DNA from: an uncultured bacterium | Lineage (GTDB): Bacteria; Armatimonadota; JACIXR01 | Direction: 5' to 3' | Length of the DNA stretch: 64,000 nt | Assembly (NCBI GenBank): GCA_938041455.1 | Contig: CALITO010000008.1 | Coordinates: 270,319 to 334,318, forward strand | Shown here: one piece after another, positions 39,842 to 49,235 of the stretch | How positions within the stretch are numbered: position 1 is the first letter of the stretch | Layout of the letters: the number at the start of each line of letters is the position of its first letter | Translations under genes and position numbers: made by a program | The notes under the pieces: model-generated | The model's input: the letters and a program-made list of their open reading frames with translations, nothing else | What the model was told of the DNA's origin: nothing | The model's database searches: none

Positions 39842-40435
39842 TTATTCCTCTAGCACTTTCCTTCCATCTTCCTTTATCAGTTGGCGAACCCTTTCTTTGG
39901 ATAATCCTATCTTCTCTCCTATCTCTCGGAGAGAGAGCCCCTCCAAAAAATACATCTTTAATATATCTTTTGATCGCTGGGGGATCTCGGCATGGTGTAT
40001 CTTTTGCTCAAGCTCCCTAATATCCAGGGAAGGAATAAGTTCCTCTAACGGAATATCCTCCAATGTCATTTGTTCTTCGTCCTCTTCCTGAACTGGCAAA
40101 TAGCCACGCCCCTTCAACTGAGCTTTTTCCTTTTGGAGGAAACGCCGGATAGATTGCTTTATCCAAATTGTAGCATAGGTAGAGAAGCTACCCTTCTGGG
40201 GTTTGTATTTATCTATCGCCTTGAGCAAACCATATACCCCTTCTAAAAATATGTCTTCGTAATCAATAGTAGGAATGGTTTGAGCATAGCGGTAATAACG
40301 ACGTGCCCATTTATGAACAAGCCCGATGTTCTCCTCCACCAGGGCATCCTTGGTTGCCTTATCTCCTCGCTGGGCAGCAAGAAACCGTTCCCTTTGTAAT
40401 CTTTCTTTGTTGAGGATCTTGGACTTATCAGCCAT
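39842..40435 (-). CDS. RNA polymerase sigma-70 family sigma factor
   Basis: Region 2: LVEENIGLVHKWARRYYRY…DYEDIFLEGVYGLLKAIDKYKPQKGSFSTYATIWIKQSIRRFL; region 4: ILKMYFLEGLSLREIGEKIGLSKERVRQLIKE. Confidence 0.93.
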   Translation of the reverse strand: MADKSKILNKERLQRERFLAAQRGDKATKDALVEENIGLVHKWARRYYRYAQTIPTIDYEDIFLEGVYGLLKAIDKYKPQKGSFSTYATIWIKQSIRRFLQKEKAQLKGRGYLPVQEEDEEQMTLEDIPLEELIPSLDIRELEQKIHHAEIPQRSKDILKMYFLEGLSLREIGEKIGLSKERVRQLIKEDGRKVLEE

Positions 40436-40478
40436 GGTGTTTAATTTTATAACCTTTTCCTTTCACTGTCAAGGAAAA

Positions 40479-41366
40479 TCAGGGTGAAGGAGGAATTCTA
40501 AAGCTTTCCTTTATCCCCTCATAACGGGGGTCTTTTACCTCTATCTTCGCTTCCTCGAAGAAGGGCTTGAATACCTTTTCCAGTCTACCCTGCTTATTTG
40601 CTTTCTCGAGCGCTACGCTGCGTTTCAAGAAATCTCTCCAACTATCCAGTGTAGCGATGCGGCGCTCTTCTACTCTTATAAGAGCGTAACCGTTCCGAAG
40701 TTTTATTACATCGCTAACTTTTCCAAGAGGCAGAGACATCGCAAGTTCGGCTAACCGAGCGTCTATTTCCCTTAGTTGGCTTAAGGAGAGATAGCCCATA
40801 TCCCCACCCTTGTCTTTGGTAAAAACATCCTGCGAAGAGTCCTTGGCAACTGTTTCGAAGAAGGCTCCTGCCTCCAATTTCTCCTTAGCTTTTTTGATCT
40901 CTTCCTGGTTTGCATTCACAATCCATCTCAACCTCACTCTGTCAAGGAAGGACTTATTCTTATTGAAGGCTTCCTCTACTTCCTTATCCGTTATCTCTAT
41001 TCCCTTGATTAGAAGATTGGTCTCCGCTAAATTGACCACTAATTTTTTCTTATAGTCCTCTATCGTCAATCCCTGTTTCCTCAGGTCCTCCAAAAGTGTT
41101 GGATTCTCCCTCTTGCGAAACTCCAGTTCCCTATCCACCTCCTCATTGGTGGGATAAACTCCTTCCTTCTTCGCCGCTTGCGATATTATCTTCTCCATTA
41201 TGAGGGTTCTGAGGATATCCTGGCCAGCCACCTTTTCAGCCTCGTTTCGTAGTTCTTCCTTTGTTATCTTCTCACCGTTCACCACCACAACTGTTCTTCC
41301 CCCACAGCCAGCGAGAAGCATAATAAGTGCAACACTACAAATCCCTATAAATAGTGATTTTCTCAT
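40479..41366 (-). CDS. SurA/PrsA-like PpiC-type peptidyl-prolyl isomerase lipoprotein
   Basis: Lipobox LLAGC; VNGEKITKEELRNEAEK; rotamase FFETVAKDSSQDVFTKDKGGDMGYLSLSQL…. Confidence 0.9.
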   Translation of the reverse strand: MRKSLFIGICSVALIMLLAGCGGRTVVVVNGEKITKEELRNEAEKVAGQDILRTLIMEKIISQAAKKEGVYPTNEEVDRELEFRKRENPTLLEDLRKQGLTIEDYKKKLVVNLAETNLLIKGIEITDKEVEEAFNKNKSFLDRVRLRWIVNANQEEIKKAKEKLEAGAFFETVAKDSSQDVFTKDKGGDMGYLSLSQLREIDARLAELAMSLPLGKVSDVIKLRNGYALIRVEERRIATLDSWRDFLKRSVALEKANKQGRLEKVFKPFFEEAKIEVKDPRYEGIKESFRIPPSP

Positions 41367-42790
41367 TTTTCCTCCTTTCTTTTTAGTTCAAGTGCCTCCT
41401 TATAAACTTCAAGGTATTTTTTCGCCGAGGCATCCCAGGAGAAATCTTTTTTCAGGCAATTTAATTGGACGCTTCTCCAAGCCTCTTTGTTCCCATACAC
41501 TTCCAAGGCCTTCTCTACCGCCCCACATAATGCCTGTGGTGAGTACTCCTTAAAGAAAAAAACATTGCCTTCGTTTTTATGGTGATTAAATTCCTCTCCA
41601 CTATCAGCCAACCCACCTACTTCCCTGAGCACAGGGATTGTGCCATAACGCATTGCTATCATCTGGCCTAACCCACAAGGTTCATAAAGTGAAGGCATAA
41701 GAAAGATGTCACTCCCACCATAGATAAGGTGGGAGAGTCTTTCATCAAACCTGATGACTACCTTAAGCTTATCTGGATATTTGAGCGACATTTCTTTCAA
41801 TCTCTCTTCTATTTCCTTTTCCCCCACACCCAATATAACCATTTGTAAGTCTTTTTCAAATAGAACATCCATTGCTGAAAGAAGAATGTCAAATCCTTTT
41901 TGAGAAGCGAGGCGGGAGACCATCCCTATAAGGGGAACATCCCTTTGGGGTAGGCTAACCTCCTTTTGGAGAAATTTTTTATTCTCCTTCTTTCTCTCCA
42001 AAGAGGAGCCATCGTAGGGGACGGGGAGGAATTCGTCTTTCGCCGGATTCCAGACTTCATAATCTATGCCATTGAGGATTCCCCTTAACTTATCCTTTCT
42101 ATAAGAGAGGGCTCCTTCCATTCCTGCTCCAAACTGAGGTGTTTGTATTTCCTCTGCGTAACGAGGGCTTACCGTTGTAATTAAATCACTAAACACGATT
42201 CCGCCCTTCATAAATGAAACTTGCCCCCAGAACTCCAGCTTGTCAAAGCGGAATAGCTCCGGGGGAAGCCCAGCGATATTAAGAAGTTCATAGGGAAAAT
42301 TACCTTGATAAGCTAAGTTGTGAATAGTGAAGATAGTTGCTATGCCCTTATAGAAAGGGTCTTCCCTCAACATGGTATTGAGATATACAGGAATAAGTCC
42401 TGTTTGCCAATCGTTGCAATGGATTACATCTGGCTTCCAGTTAAGTTTTTTAACGAAGGAAAGAACTGCTTTGTTGAAAAGGGTAAATCGTAATCCATCA
42501 TCGGGATAACCATAAAAGGAATCTCTCAGATAAAACTCATCCTGATGTATGAAAAGCACTTTGACACCCTCTATGGCTTCTACAGGACTTTCTCCTACAG
42601 TAAGGAAATCATTTTCACCCAGAGCAATTCTTTCCTCTACTTGGAAGCCCACTTGTTTGTATTTGGGCAGGGCGAGCATCACCTCCGCACCACCCTTAGC
42701 AAGAGCCTTCGGCAAGGCACCTGCTACATCAGCGAGCCCGCCTGTTTTAGCGTAGGGAACAGCTTCCGAAGCACAGAATAAAATTCTCAT
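41363..42790 (-). CDS. glgA: Glycogen synthase (ADP-glucose type)
   Basis: MRILFCASEAVPYAKTGGLADVAGALPKALAKGG…VIHCNDWQTGLIPVYL…FLMPSLYEPCGLGQMIAMRYGTIPVLREVGGLADS. Confidence 0.97.
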   Translation of the reverse strand: MRILFCASEAVPYAKTGGLADVAGALPKALAKGGAEVMLALPKYKQVGFQVEERIALGENDFLTVGESPVEAIEGVKVLFIHQDEFYLRDSFYGYPDDGLRFTLFNKAVLSFVKKLNWKPDVIHCNDWQTGLIPVYLNTMLREDPFYKGIATIFTIHNLAYQGNFPYELLNIAGLPPELFRFDKLEFWGQVSFMKGGIVFSDLITTVSPRYAEEIQTPQFGAGMEGALSYRKDKLRGILNGIDYEVWNPAKDEFLPVPYDGSSLERKKENKKFLQKEVSLPQRDVPLIGMVSRLASQKGFDILLSAMDVLFEKDLQMVILGVGEKEIEERLKEMSLKYPDKLKVVIRFDERLSHLIYGGSDIFLMPSLYEPCGLGQMIAMRYGTIPVLREVGGLADSGEEFNHHKNEGNVFFFKEYSPQALCGAVEKALEVYGNKEAWRSVQLNCLKKDFSWDASAKKYLEVYKEALELKRKEEK

Positions 42791-42808
42791 ATTCCTTATA
42801 TATCTTTA

Positions 42809-42837
42809 ATTATGGTTTTTTGGAATAAATTGGTCAA
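42809..42837 (-). promoter_or_regulatory. Putative sigma70-type promoter for glgA
   Basis: On minus strand: TTGACC (42832-42837), 17-nt spacer, CATAAT (42809-42814), then SD-like AAGGA before ATG at 42790. Confidence 0.6.
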
Positions 42838-42903
42838 TTTAAGTTTTAAATTTTGCTTCTTCAATGTGAGTTTAGTTTGACCTCTTGAAGCAATGAGGAG
42901 TTA

Positions 42904-42932
42904 TTGACGCTTTAAAATAGAAAGGATATTAT
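42904..42932 (+). promoter_or_regulatory. Putative sigma70-type promoter for the HIT gene
   Basis: TTGACG (42904-42909), 17-nt spacer, TATTAT (42927-42932); start codon at 42941. Confidence 0.65.
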
Positions 42933-42940
42933 ATACTCAA

Positions 42941-43426
42941 ATGAAAATACTCTGGGCACCCTGGAGGTCAACTTACGTGAATCAAACTGAGGTAACTGAC
43001 CAATGTATATTCTGCCAAAAGATCGAGGGTAATGATGAGGAAAACTTCGTTCTGTTGAGAGGGAACCTTTGCTTTGTGGTTTTGAACCTCTTTCCTTATA
43101 ACAATGGGCATCTTATGGTAGCTCCCTATAGACATATTGGTTCCTTACAGGAACTGACAAAAGAGGAGAGAAGCGAACTTATGGATATAATCGTCCTTTG
43201 TATGGACATACTAAAAGAGGGACTTAATTGTCAGGGATTTAACATAGGGATGAATATAGGGAAAGTTGCTGGGGCTGGTGTCCCCGACCACATTCACATT
43301 CATATAGTGCCCCGTTGGGAGGGAGACACAAACTTTCTACCTATTATAGGGGATACGAAGGTAATCTCCCAAAGTTTATCCTCTACCTATCATATTTTGC
43401 GTTCCACATTAGAGAGGTTAAAATGA
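42941..43426 (+). CDS. HIT-family nucleotide hydrolase/transferase
   Basis: ILWAPWRSTYV…CIFCQKIEG…VVLNLFPYNNGHLMVAPYRH…VPDHIHIHIVPRWEGDTNFLP. Confidence 0.95.
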   Translation: MKILWAPWRSTYVNQTEVTDQCIFCQKIEGNDEENFVLLRGNLCFVVLNLFPYNNGHLMVAPYRHIGSLQELTKEERSELMDIIVLCMDILKEGLNCQGFNIGMNIGKVAGAGVPDHIHIHIVPRWEGDTNFLPIIGDTKVISQSLSSTYHILRSTLERLK

Positions 43427-44094
43427 CCAAGCAGGAAAGGCTGATAGATTACAAAAGGAGGGTTTTAACCTGTAAGGATTGTTCCCTGTGGGAGACGCGC
43501 ACCAATGTGGTTACGGGGGAGGGGAACATAGATTCTAAACTTGTCTTAGTAGGAGAAGGTCCGGGGGAAAACGAGGATTTACAAGGGCGTCCTTTTGTGG
43601 GGAGAGCGGGAAAACTTCTTGAGGAAATCCTTTTGGAGAATGGTTTGAGGAGAGAGGATGTTTGGATTACGAACATAATAAGATGTCGTGCTACCTTAAA
43701 AGAAGGGGGAAGCGTTCGCAATCGTCCGCCTCGTCCCCAGGAAGTGCAGATGTGCAAAAAATGGTTGGAGGAGGAGCTTTCCATAATAAAGCCAAAGGTC
43801 ATAGTATGCCTTGGTGGACCTTCAGCAGAAGTGGTGATTCACAAGGGGTTTAGGATGACAGAGGAAAGGGGGATTTGGTTCAAAAGCCAATATGCTCCCT
43901 TTGCTATTGCCACCTATCATCCAGCCTATGTCTTAAGACAACCTGGAAGAGCATTTGACGAGTTGAGGTGGATGCTATCAGAGGATATCGCCGAAGCCCG
44001 AAGAAAGGCGGAAAGCCAAGATGAAGAAGTAGCGCCTGAGAAGACGATATCTCTCCCCCCACAGGAAGGGGGGGAACAACTAAATCTCTTTTAA
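43423..44094 (+). CDS. udg: Uracil-DNA glycosylase family 4 (Fe-S type)
   Basis: Start at 43423 (ATGA overlap with HIT): CKDCSLWETRTNVVTGEGN…LVGEGPGENEDLQGRPFVGRAG…NIIRCR…MCKKWL…ATYHPAYVLR. Track ORF start 43315 is too long. Confidence 0.92.
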   Translation: MTKQERLIDYKRRVLTCKDCSLWETRTNVVTGEGNIDSKLVLVGEGPGENEDLQGRPFVGRAGKLLEEILLENGLRREDVWITNIIRCRATLKEGGSVRNRPPRPQEVQMCKKWLEEELSIIKPKVIVCLGGPSAEVVIHKGFRMTEERGIWFKSQYAPFAIATYHPAYVLRQPGRAFDELRWMLSEDIAEARRKAESQDEEVAPEKTISLPPQEGGEQLNLF

Positions 44095-44097
44095 AAG

Positions 44098-44913
44098 ATG
44101 GCGGAGTGGTTATTTCCCAACGGGTTGAGCTTACGAGAAGTTATAAGATCTATTGTGGATATAGGGGTTATTGCTTTCTTTGTCTATGAACTAATGGTTT
44201 TAGCGAAGGGAACGAGGGGATGGTATATCATTCAGGGTTTGATAATCTTCTTCATCGCTCTCTACATCTGCAACTTTTTAGGATTAGAAACTCTGAGTTG
44301 GGTGCTTGACCGTTTCGTTATGCTTCTCCCTGTAGCACTGGTCATCTTGTTCTATCCAGAGCTGCGCTCGCTCCTGGAAGAGATAGGTAAGTTTGGGTTT
44401 TGGACGGGACGCCATCGCCTCTTTGGAAAGAAGGGAGCTCACCTCGCTGCTATTGACGAGATAGTGCAGGCGGTTAAGAATCTGGTGGGGAAAAGAATAG
44501 GGGCTCTCATAGTGATAGAAAACCAGACGAGAGTTGATGATTATATTTATCAAAGCATCCCTATTGATGCGGAACTTTCTCCTCATCTCATAGAATCCAT
44601 ATTTTACCCTGGAAACCCCCTTCACGATGGTGCCATCCTTATAAGAGGCAACAGAATCGTGGCAGCTAGTTGTATTCTTCCCCTTTCCAATAAAGAGGAA
44701 TTAGGAACAAACCTCCACACAAGACATAGAGCCGGTTTGGGCTTATCAGAGCTCACAGATGCAGTGGTGATAATCGTCTCCGAGGAAACAGGCACGGCAA
44801 GCCTTGCACATGGGGGAAACATACAACAAGATGTTAGTGAACAGCGTTTAAGGGAAATTTTGAGCCATATTTTCCTGGGAGAAACGAAAGATGTGGGAAA
44901 GAATAAGGCATAA
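44098..44913 (+). CDS. cdaA: Diadenylate cyclase (CdaA/DacA-type)
   Basis: TM N-terminus + DisA_N: FYPGNPLHDGAILIRGNRIVAASCILPLS…LGTNLHTRHRAGLGLSELTDAVVIIVSEETGTAS. Confidence 0.96.
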   Translation: MAEWLFPNGLSLREVIRSIVDIGVIAFFVYELMVLAKGTRGWYIIQGLIIFFIALYICNFLGLETLSWVLDRFVMLLPVALVILFYPELRSLLEEIGKFGFWTGRHRLFGKKGAHLAAIDEIVQAVKNLVGKRIGALIVIENQTRVDDYIYQSIPIDAELSPHLIESIFYPGNPLHDGAILIRGNRIVAASCILPLSNKEELGTNLHTRHRAGLGLSELTDAVVIIVSEETGTASLAHGGNIQQDVSEQRLREILSHIFLGETKDVGKNKA

Positions 44914-45808
44914 TTGGGGATATAAGATGTTTGCCTTCTTAACTGCAGCAATCCTTTGGATGTATGTTCGTACCCAACAAAACCCACTCGTTACTCAAGA
45001 GATAAAGAAGGAGATAGAGGTTAAAGGACTAGCTCCAGGGCTTCTTGTTACCTCTCCTCTCCCCCCTATAAATCTCATAATAAAGGCACCTAAAAAGAGA
45101 TTGGAACAAATAGATCCTCAATCTATAAAGGTGGAGATATCTTTAGCCGGTAAAGGTGAGGGAAGTTACGATGTTCCCTTGATAGTATCAGCACCAAAAG
45201 GAGTAAAGGTCTCCTACAAGGTTCGCAATGTGAATGTTATTCTGGATAGAATGGTCTCTCAGCAGGTGCCCGTTCAGGCGGTGCCCACTTCCCTTCCCCC
45301 CGAAGGATTTTCCCTAAGCGGGCTTTATCTAAATCCTACCGATGTTATTATTTATTATCCCCTTTCCCAAAAGGAGACTTTACTTGGAGCGCAGGTATTG
45401 GTCGACCTAAGTAGAGGGGAAGGAGAAGTTGTGCTACCTGTTCTCGTTGTAGATAAGGAAAACAAGCCAGTGGCTAATGTCAGGGTGACACCGCCCTTTG
45501 TAAAAGCAACTATTTCCCTCAAAACCACCAAATTGACCAAGGTCTTACCCATTGTTCCCAATCTCGTCGGTTCTTTGCCCAATAATCTTGTTCTGGAGAA
45601 GGTAGAGGTTTCCCCCCCAATTGTGAGTGTAACCGGACCCAGTTCTGTGCTGGGGGAACTGAGTAGCATAAAAACAGAGAAGATAGACCTATCTCGTATA
45701 GAATCTTCTTGCTCATTGGAGGTGCCTTTAGAGAAGTTGGAAAGGGTAAGTTTTCTTGACACAAACAAAGCAATAGTGCGCATAATCGTGAGTGTAGGAG
45801 GGCAGTAG
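44891..45808 (+). CDS. cdaR: YbbR-domain protein (CdaR-like)
   Basis: Single N-terminal TM and YbbR-like repeats, located between cdaA and glmM. Confidence 0.85.
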   Translation: MWERIRHNWGYKMFAFLTAAILWMYVRTQQNPLVTQEIKKEIEVKGLAPGLLVTSPLPPINLIIKAPKKRLEQIDPQSIKVEISLAGKGEGSYDVPLIVSAPKGVKVSYKVRNVNVILDRMVSQQVPVQAVPTSLPPEGFSLSGLYLNPTDVIIYYPLSQKETLLGAQVLVDLSRGEGEVVLPVLVVDKENKPVANVRVTPPFVKATISLKTTKLTKVLPIVPNLVGSLPNNLVLEKVEVSPPIVSVTGPSSVLGELSSIKTEKIDLSRIESSCSLEVPLEKLERVSFLDTNKAIVRIIVSVGGQ

Positions 45809-45811
45809 AAA

Positions 45812-47143
45812 ATGGGGAAGTTATTTGGAACCGATGGTGTGCGAGGAAGAGCAAATGAAGACCTCACGGTGGATTTCATAGTCAGGTTGGGCTTAGCGGT
45901 AGGGAACTTTTTATGTAAAGAGGGCAGAGATATCGTCCTTGGCAAGGACACGAGGTTATCAAGCGATATGCTGGAATCCGCTTTTGCTGCGGGACTATGT
46001 GCTGGGGGGCTGAACGTCCTGGAGGTAGGAATAATCACTACTCCCGGCATAGCCTATCTCGCTTCCCTTAAGGGAAAATGGGGAGCAGTTGTCTCTGCCT
46101 CCCATAACCCCTTTGAGGAGAACGGTATAAAGCTAATCAATAGAGATGGGTTTAAACTGCCAGAGGAATGGGAAGAAAAGATAGAAGAGATATTATTCAA
46201 AAACAAGTGTGTCTATGCTTCTTCTTGGGGGATAGGAAAGCGGATATCCTATGAAGAGGGGCAGGAAGAATATAGGGCTTTCCTCAAAAGTAAAATAGAA
46301 AAAGAATTAAAGGGATTACGAATTGTCATAGATACTGCTAATGGAGCAGGATATCGCTTGGCACCCGCACTGTTCAGCGAGTTAGGAGCGGAAGTATGGG
46401 TTATAAATAGCTCACCAGATGGAAGAAATATCAATAAGGGTTGCGGAGCGGTGTGTCCCCAAGGAATGGCAGAGGAGGTAGTAAGAAGGGGAGCTCTGCT
46501 TGGTTTTTCCCTTGATGGTGATGGTGATAGGGCGATATTCGCTGACGAGAGGGGAAATATCATCCAGGGAGATGAAGTGCTTTACATTCTCGCCACCTAT
46601 ATGAAGGAAAAAGGGATGTTGAAAGGTCCAGTTGTTACTACATATATGACAAATGGTGGTGTAGAGAAGGCTCTGCGGGAGAGAGGTATAGATGTGGTAA
46701 GAGTGCCTATAGGGGATAAGTATGTGGCAGCTAAGATGAGAGAAATAGAAGCTAATCTGGGGGGTGAACAATCGGGGCATATAATCCTTATGGACCATCT
46801 GCCCACAGGGGATGGGATGTTAACAGCACTTAAACTCATAGAGGTCGTTTTGGAAAGTGGAAAACCATTATCTTGTTGGAAAGATTATCAACTTTTTCCC
46901 CAGAAGTTAATTAACATCAAGGTAAAAGAACCAAAGAGATGGGAAGGTGATCCGAGGGTGAGAAGCATTGTTAAACTTGCAGAAGATGAATTAAGGAATA
47001 GAGGTAGGATACTTGTGCGTGCGTCGGGAACCGAGGATAAATTGCGCATTATGGTAGAAGGTGAGAACGAAAAAGAGGTGGAGCAATTGGTAAATCACCT
47101 GGTTGAAAACATAAAGACGGTTGTGAATAGCAATGAAGGTTGA
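45812..47143 (+). CDS. glmM: Phosphoglucosamine mutase
   Basis: KLFGTDGVRGRANEDLT…VVSASHNPFEENGIKL…LDGDGDRAIFADE…GEQSGHIIL…VRASGTEDKLRIMVEG. Confidence 0.97.
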   Translation: MGKLFGTDGVRGRANEDLTVDFIVRLGLAVGNFLCKEGRDIVLGKDTRLSSDMLESAFAAGLCAGGLNVLEVGIITTPGIAYLASLKGKWGAVVSASHNPFEENGIKLINRDGFKLPEEWEEKIEEILFKNKCVYASSWGIGKRISYEEGQEEYRAFLKSKIEKELKGLRIVIDTANGAGYRLAPALFSELGAEVWVINSSPDGRNINKGCGAVCPQGMAEEVVRRGALLGFSLDGDGDRAIFADERGNIIQGDEVLYILATYMKEKGMLKGPVVTTYMTNGGVEKALRERGIDVVRVPIGDKYVAAKMREIEANLGGEQSGHIILMDHLPTGDGMLTALKLIEVVLESGKPLSCWKDYQLFPQKLINIKVKEPKRWEGDPRVRSIVKLAEDELRNRGRILVRASGTEDKLRIMVEGENEKEVEQLVNHLVENIKTVVNSNEG

Positions 47144-48170
47144 CATTTTCTCTCTGCTCAGCGAATTAGTGGCTCACTGGGAGGAAAAAGAGGAGGTGCT
47201 TAACCTCTTAGGAGAAAGAATAAGAGAGCAGGGTGTAGATTTCACTATAGAGAAAGAGCCATCTCCTTTTCTTTTTTCCCATCTGGGTAAAAACGAACCT
47301 TCTCTATGCCTTTACTGCCATATTGATACTCCCCCTCCTTATGCTCTCTCTCAACCATCCTATAGAGTAGAAAATGACAAGGCTTATGGATTGGGTATCT
47401 GTGATAAAACATCAGTAGTGGCTATGTTGGAAGGCTTTCTTGAAATGAAAGGAGAGATTAAAAGAGGAAGCGTGGATATAATGGTCACAAGTGATAGTGA
47501 GGAGAAGGGGGAGACATTGAAGAGTATTCTGGAAGGTGGATATGACCCTCGTTGGGCTATTGTGGGAGAACCGACTAACCTCTCAGTTGTTACTCAACAT
47601 CCTGGTCTTTTGCTTCTGGATATTTACTGCTATGGCTTATCTGCCCCAATGGCTTTCCCTTCCGGGGGAATAAATTCCGTAGAGGAGATGATGAAGTTCC
47701 TTACAGAGTTAAAGGAACATTTACCATTTGTCTTATTAGGGATAAAGGGAGGGGAAAGTGTTTTGCGTGTGCCGGAGAGATGCCATTCCACGGTCGCGAT
47801 TTCCTTGCCCCCTGATAAGGATGCCAGTTGGGCACTTCGGATTTTGGATAGTGTCCTGAAAAAACCCCATTGGATGGATGTCTCTTATCGAATATTAAGG
47901 GTAGAGAACCCCTTAAAAGAGGAAATTTTCTCCCCCCTCGCACGGATAGCAAGGGAAAAGGCGAGAGAAGTCCTCGGGGAAGAGAGGGAGCTAGCCCAAC
48001 CGGGTTGGTCGGAAGCCTCTCGCTTCCAACAAAATGGAGCGGAGGTTATAGTTTTCGGGGCAGGCGAACCGAAGGTAGCACATTCAGGGGAGGAATATGT
48101 GGTGCTGGAGGATGTCCTTAATCAAGCGAGAGTCCTTAAGGGAATAATAACAACGCTTCTTAGTTCATAA
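47133..48170 (+). CDS. M20-family peptidase/deacetylase, LysK/ArgE-like
   Basis: LYCHIDTPPPY…YGLGICDKTSVVAMLEGFL…TSDSEEKGE…AIVGEPTNLSVV…. Confidence 0.8.
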   Translation: MKVDIFSLLSELVAHWEEKEEVLNLLGERIREQGVDFTIEKEPSPFLFSHLGKNEPSLCLYCHIDTPPPYALSQPSYRVENDKAYGLGICDKTSVVAMLEGFLEMKGEIKRGSVDIMVTSDSEEKGETLKSILEGGYDPRWAIVGEPTNLSVVTQHPGLLLLDIYCYGLSAPMAFPSGGINSVEEMMKFLTELKEHLPFVLLGIKGGESVLRVPERCHSTVAISLPPDKDASWALRILDSVLKKPHWMDVSYRILRVENPLKEEIFSPLARIAREKAREVLGEERELAQPGWSEASRFQQNGAEVIVFGAGEPKVAHSGEEYVVLEDVLNQARVLKGIITTLLSS

Positions 48171-49235
48171 GCCGATTAGCTTGACGACCTTTTGAACATC
48201 TGGAGGAGCGGTGACAAAGGAGGTGGGAGCGACATTTACTGCGAGTTGGGGGTCTTTTAAACCGTGTCCGGTGAGAGTGCAGACGATTGTCTCTCCTTCG
48301 TATCCCTTGAAATAACCTTCTTTATGTTTCTTCATTACCCCCGCTACACAAGCTGCTGAAGCTGGCTCACAAAAGATTCCTTCTAAAGAAGATATTAATT
48401 TATAAGCTTCTAATATCTCTTCATCCGTCACCTTTTCTATCAGTCCTCCCGACTCATCTCTCGCTTTAACCGCATACCTCCAGGACGCAGGATTACCTAT
48501 CCTTATAGCTGTGGCTATAGTTTGGGGGTTTTCTATGGGGTGCCCCTCAACGATGGGGGCTGCTCCTGCCGCCTGAAATCCCAACATCTTTGGTAATTTC
48601 TTATTTATACCCAAGTTATAATATTCCCTATAACCTTTCCAATATGCAGTTATGTTGCCGGCGTTGCCCACGGGAATAGCATGGAAAGTAGGGGCATCAC
48701 CAAGCACATCGCTTATCTCAAAGGCCGCTGTCTTCTGCCCCTCTATGCGGTAAGGATTGAGAGAATTGACAAGGGTGACGGGATACCTCTGGGATATCTC
48801 AACCACTATCCTCAATGCGGAATCAAAATTTCCCTCTATGGCAATTACCTTGGCGTTATGGAGCAAGGCTTGAGCAAGTTTGCCCAGAGCGATTGCCCCC
48901 TCGGGGATTATAACTATTACGGGGAGTTTAGCCTTAGCACCGTAGGCTGCTGCGGAGGCGGAGGTATTGCCCGTGGAAGCACATATCACAGCCTTTGCTC
49001 CTTCCTCAAGCGCCTTTGAAATCGCCACTGTCATCCCTCTATCTTTGAAGGAACCAGTGGGATTGGCTCCTTCATATTTGAGGAAAAGCCTCAAAGGTAG
49101 CGAGATATATTCCGCCAGATTGCGAGCTTCTATGAGGGGCGTATTCCCTTCCAAGAGGGTTATAACGGGGGTCTTTTCAGTTACTGGAAGATACGCCCTG
49201 TATTCTTCAATTACACCACGCCATCTGTATCTCAT
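48165..49235 (-). CDS. thrC: Threonine synthase
   Basis: LLEGNTPLIEARNLAEYI…LKYEGANPTGSFKDRGMTVAISKALEEGAKAVICASTGNTSASAAAYGAKA. Confidence 0.96.
   Translation of the reverse strand: MRYRWRGVIEEYRAYLPVTEKTPVITLLEGNTPLIEARNLAEYISLPLRLFLKYEGANPTGSFKDRGMTVAISKALEEGAKAVICASTGNTSASAAAYGAKAKLPVIVIIPEGAIALGKLAQALLHNAKVIAIEGNFDSALRIVVEISQRYPVTLVNSLNPYRIEGQKTAAFEISDVLGDAPTFHAIPVGNAGNITAYWKGYREYYNLGINKKLPKMLGFQAAGAAPIVEGHPIENPQTIATAIRIGNPASWRYAVKARDESGGLIEKVTDEEILEAYKLISSLEGIFCEPASAACVAGVMKKHKEGYFKGYEGETIVCTLTGHGLKDPQLAVNVAPTSFVTAPPDVQKVVKLIGL

Noticed and set aside
45355-46050. 231-aa minus-strand ORF
   Set aside because: Antisense to cdaR and glmM coding sequence; Ser/Thr/Pro-rich shadow frame with no family signature.
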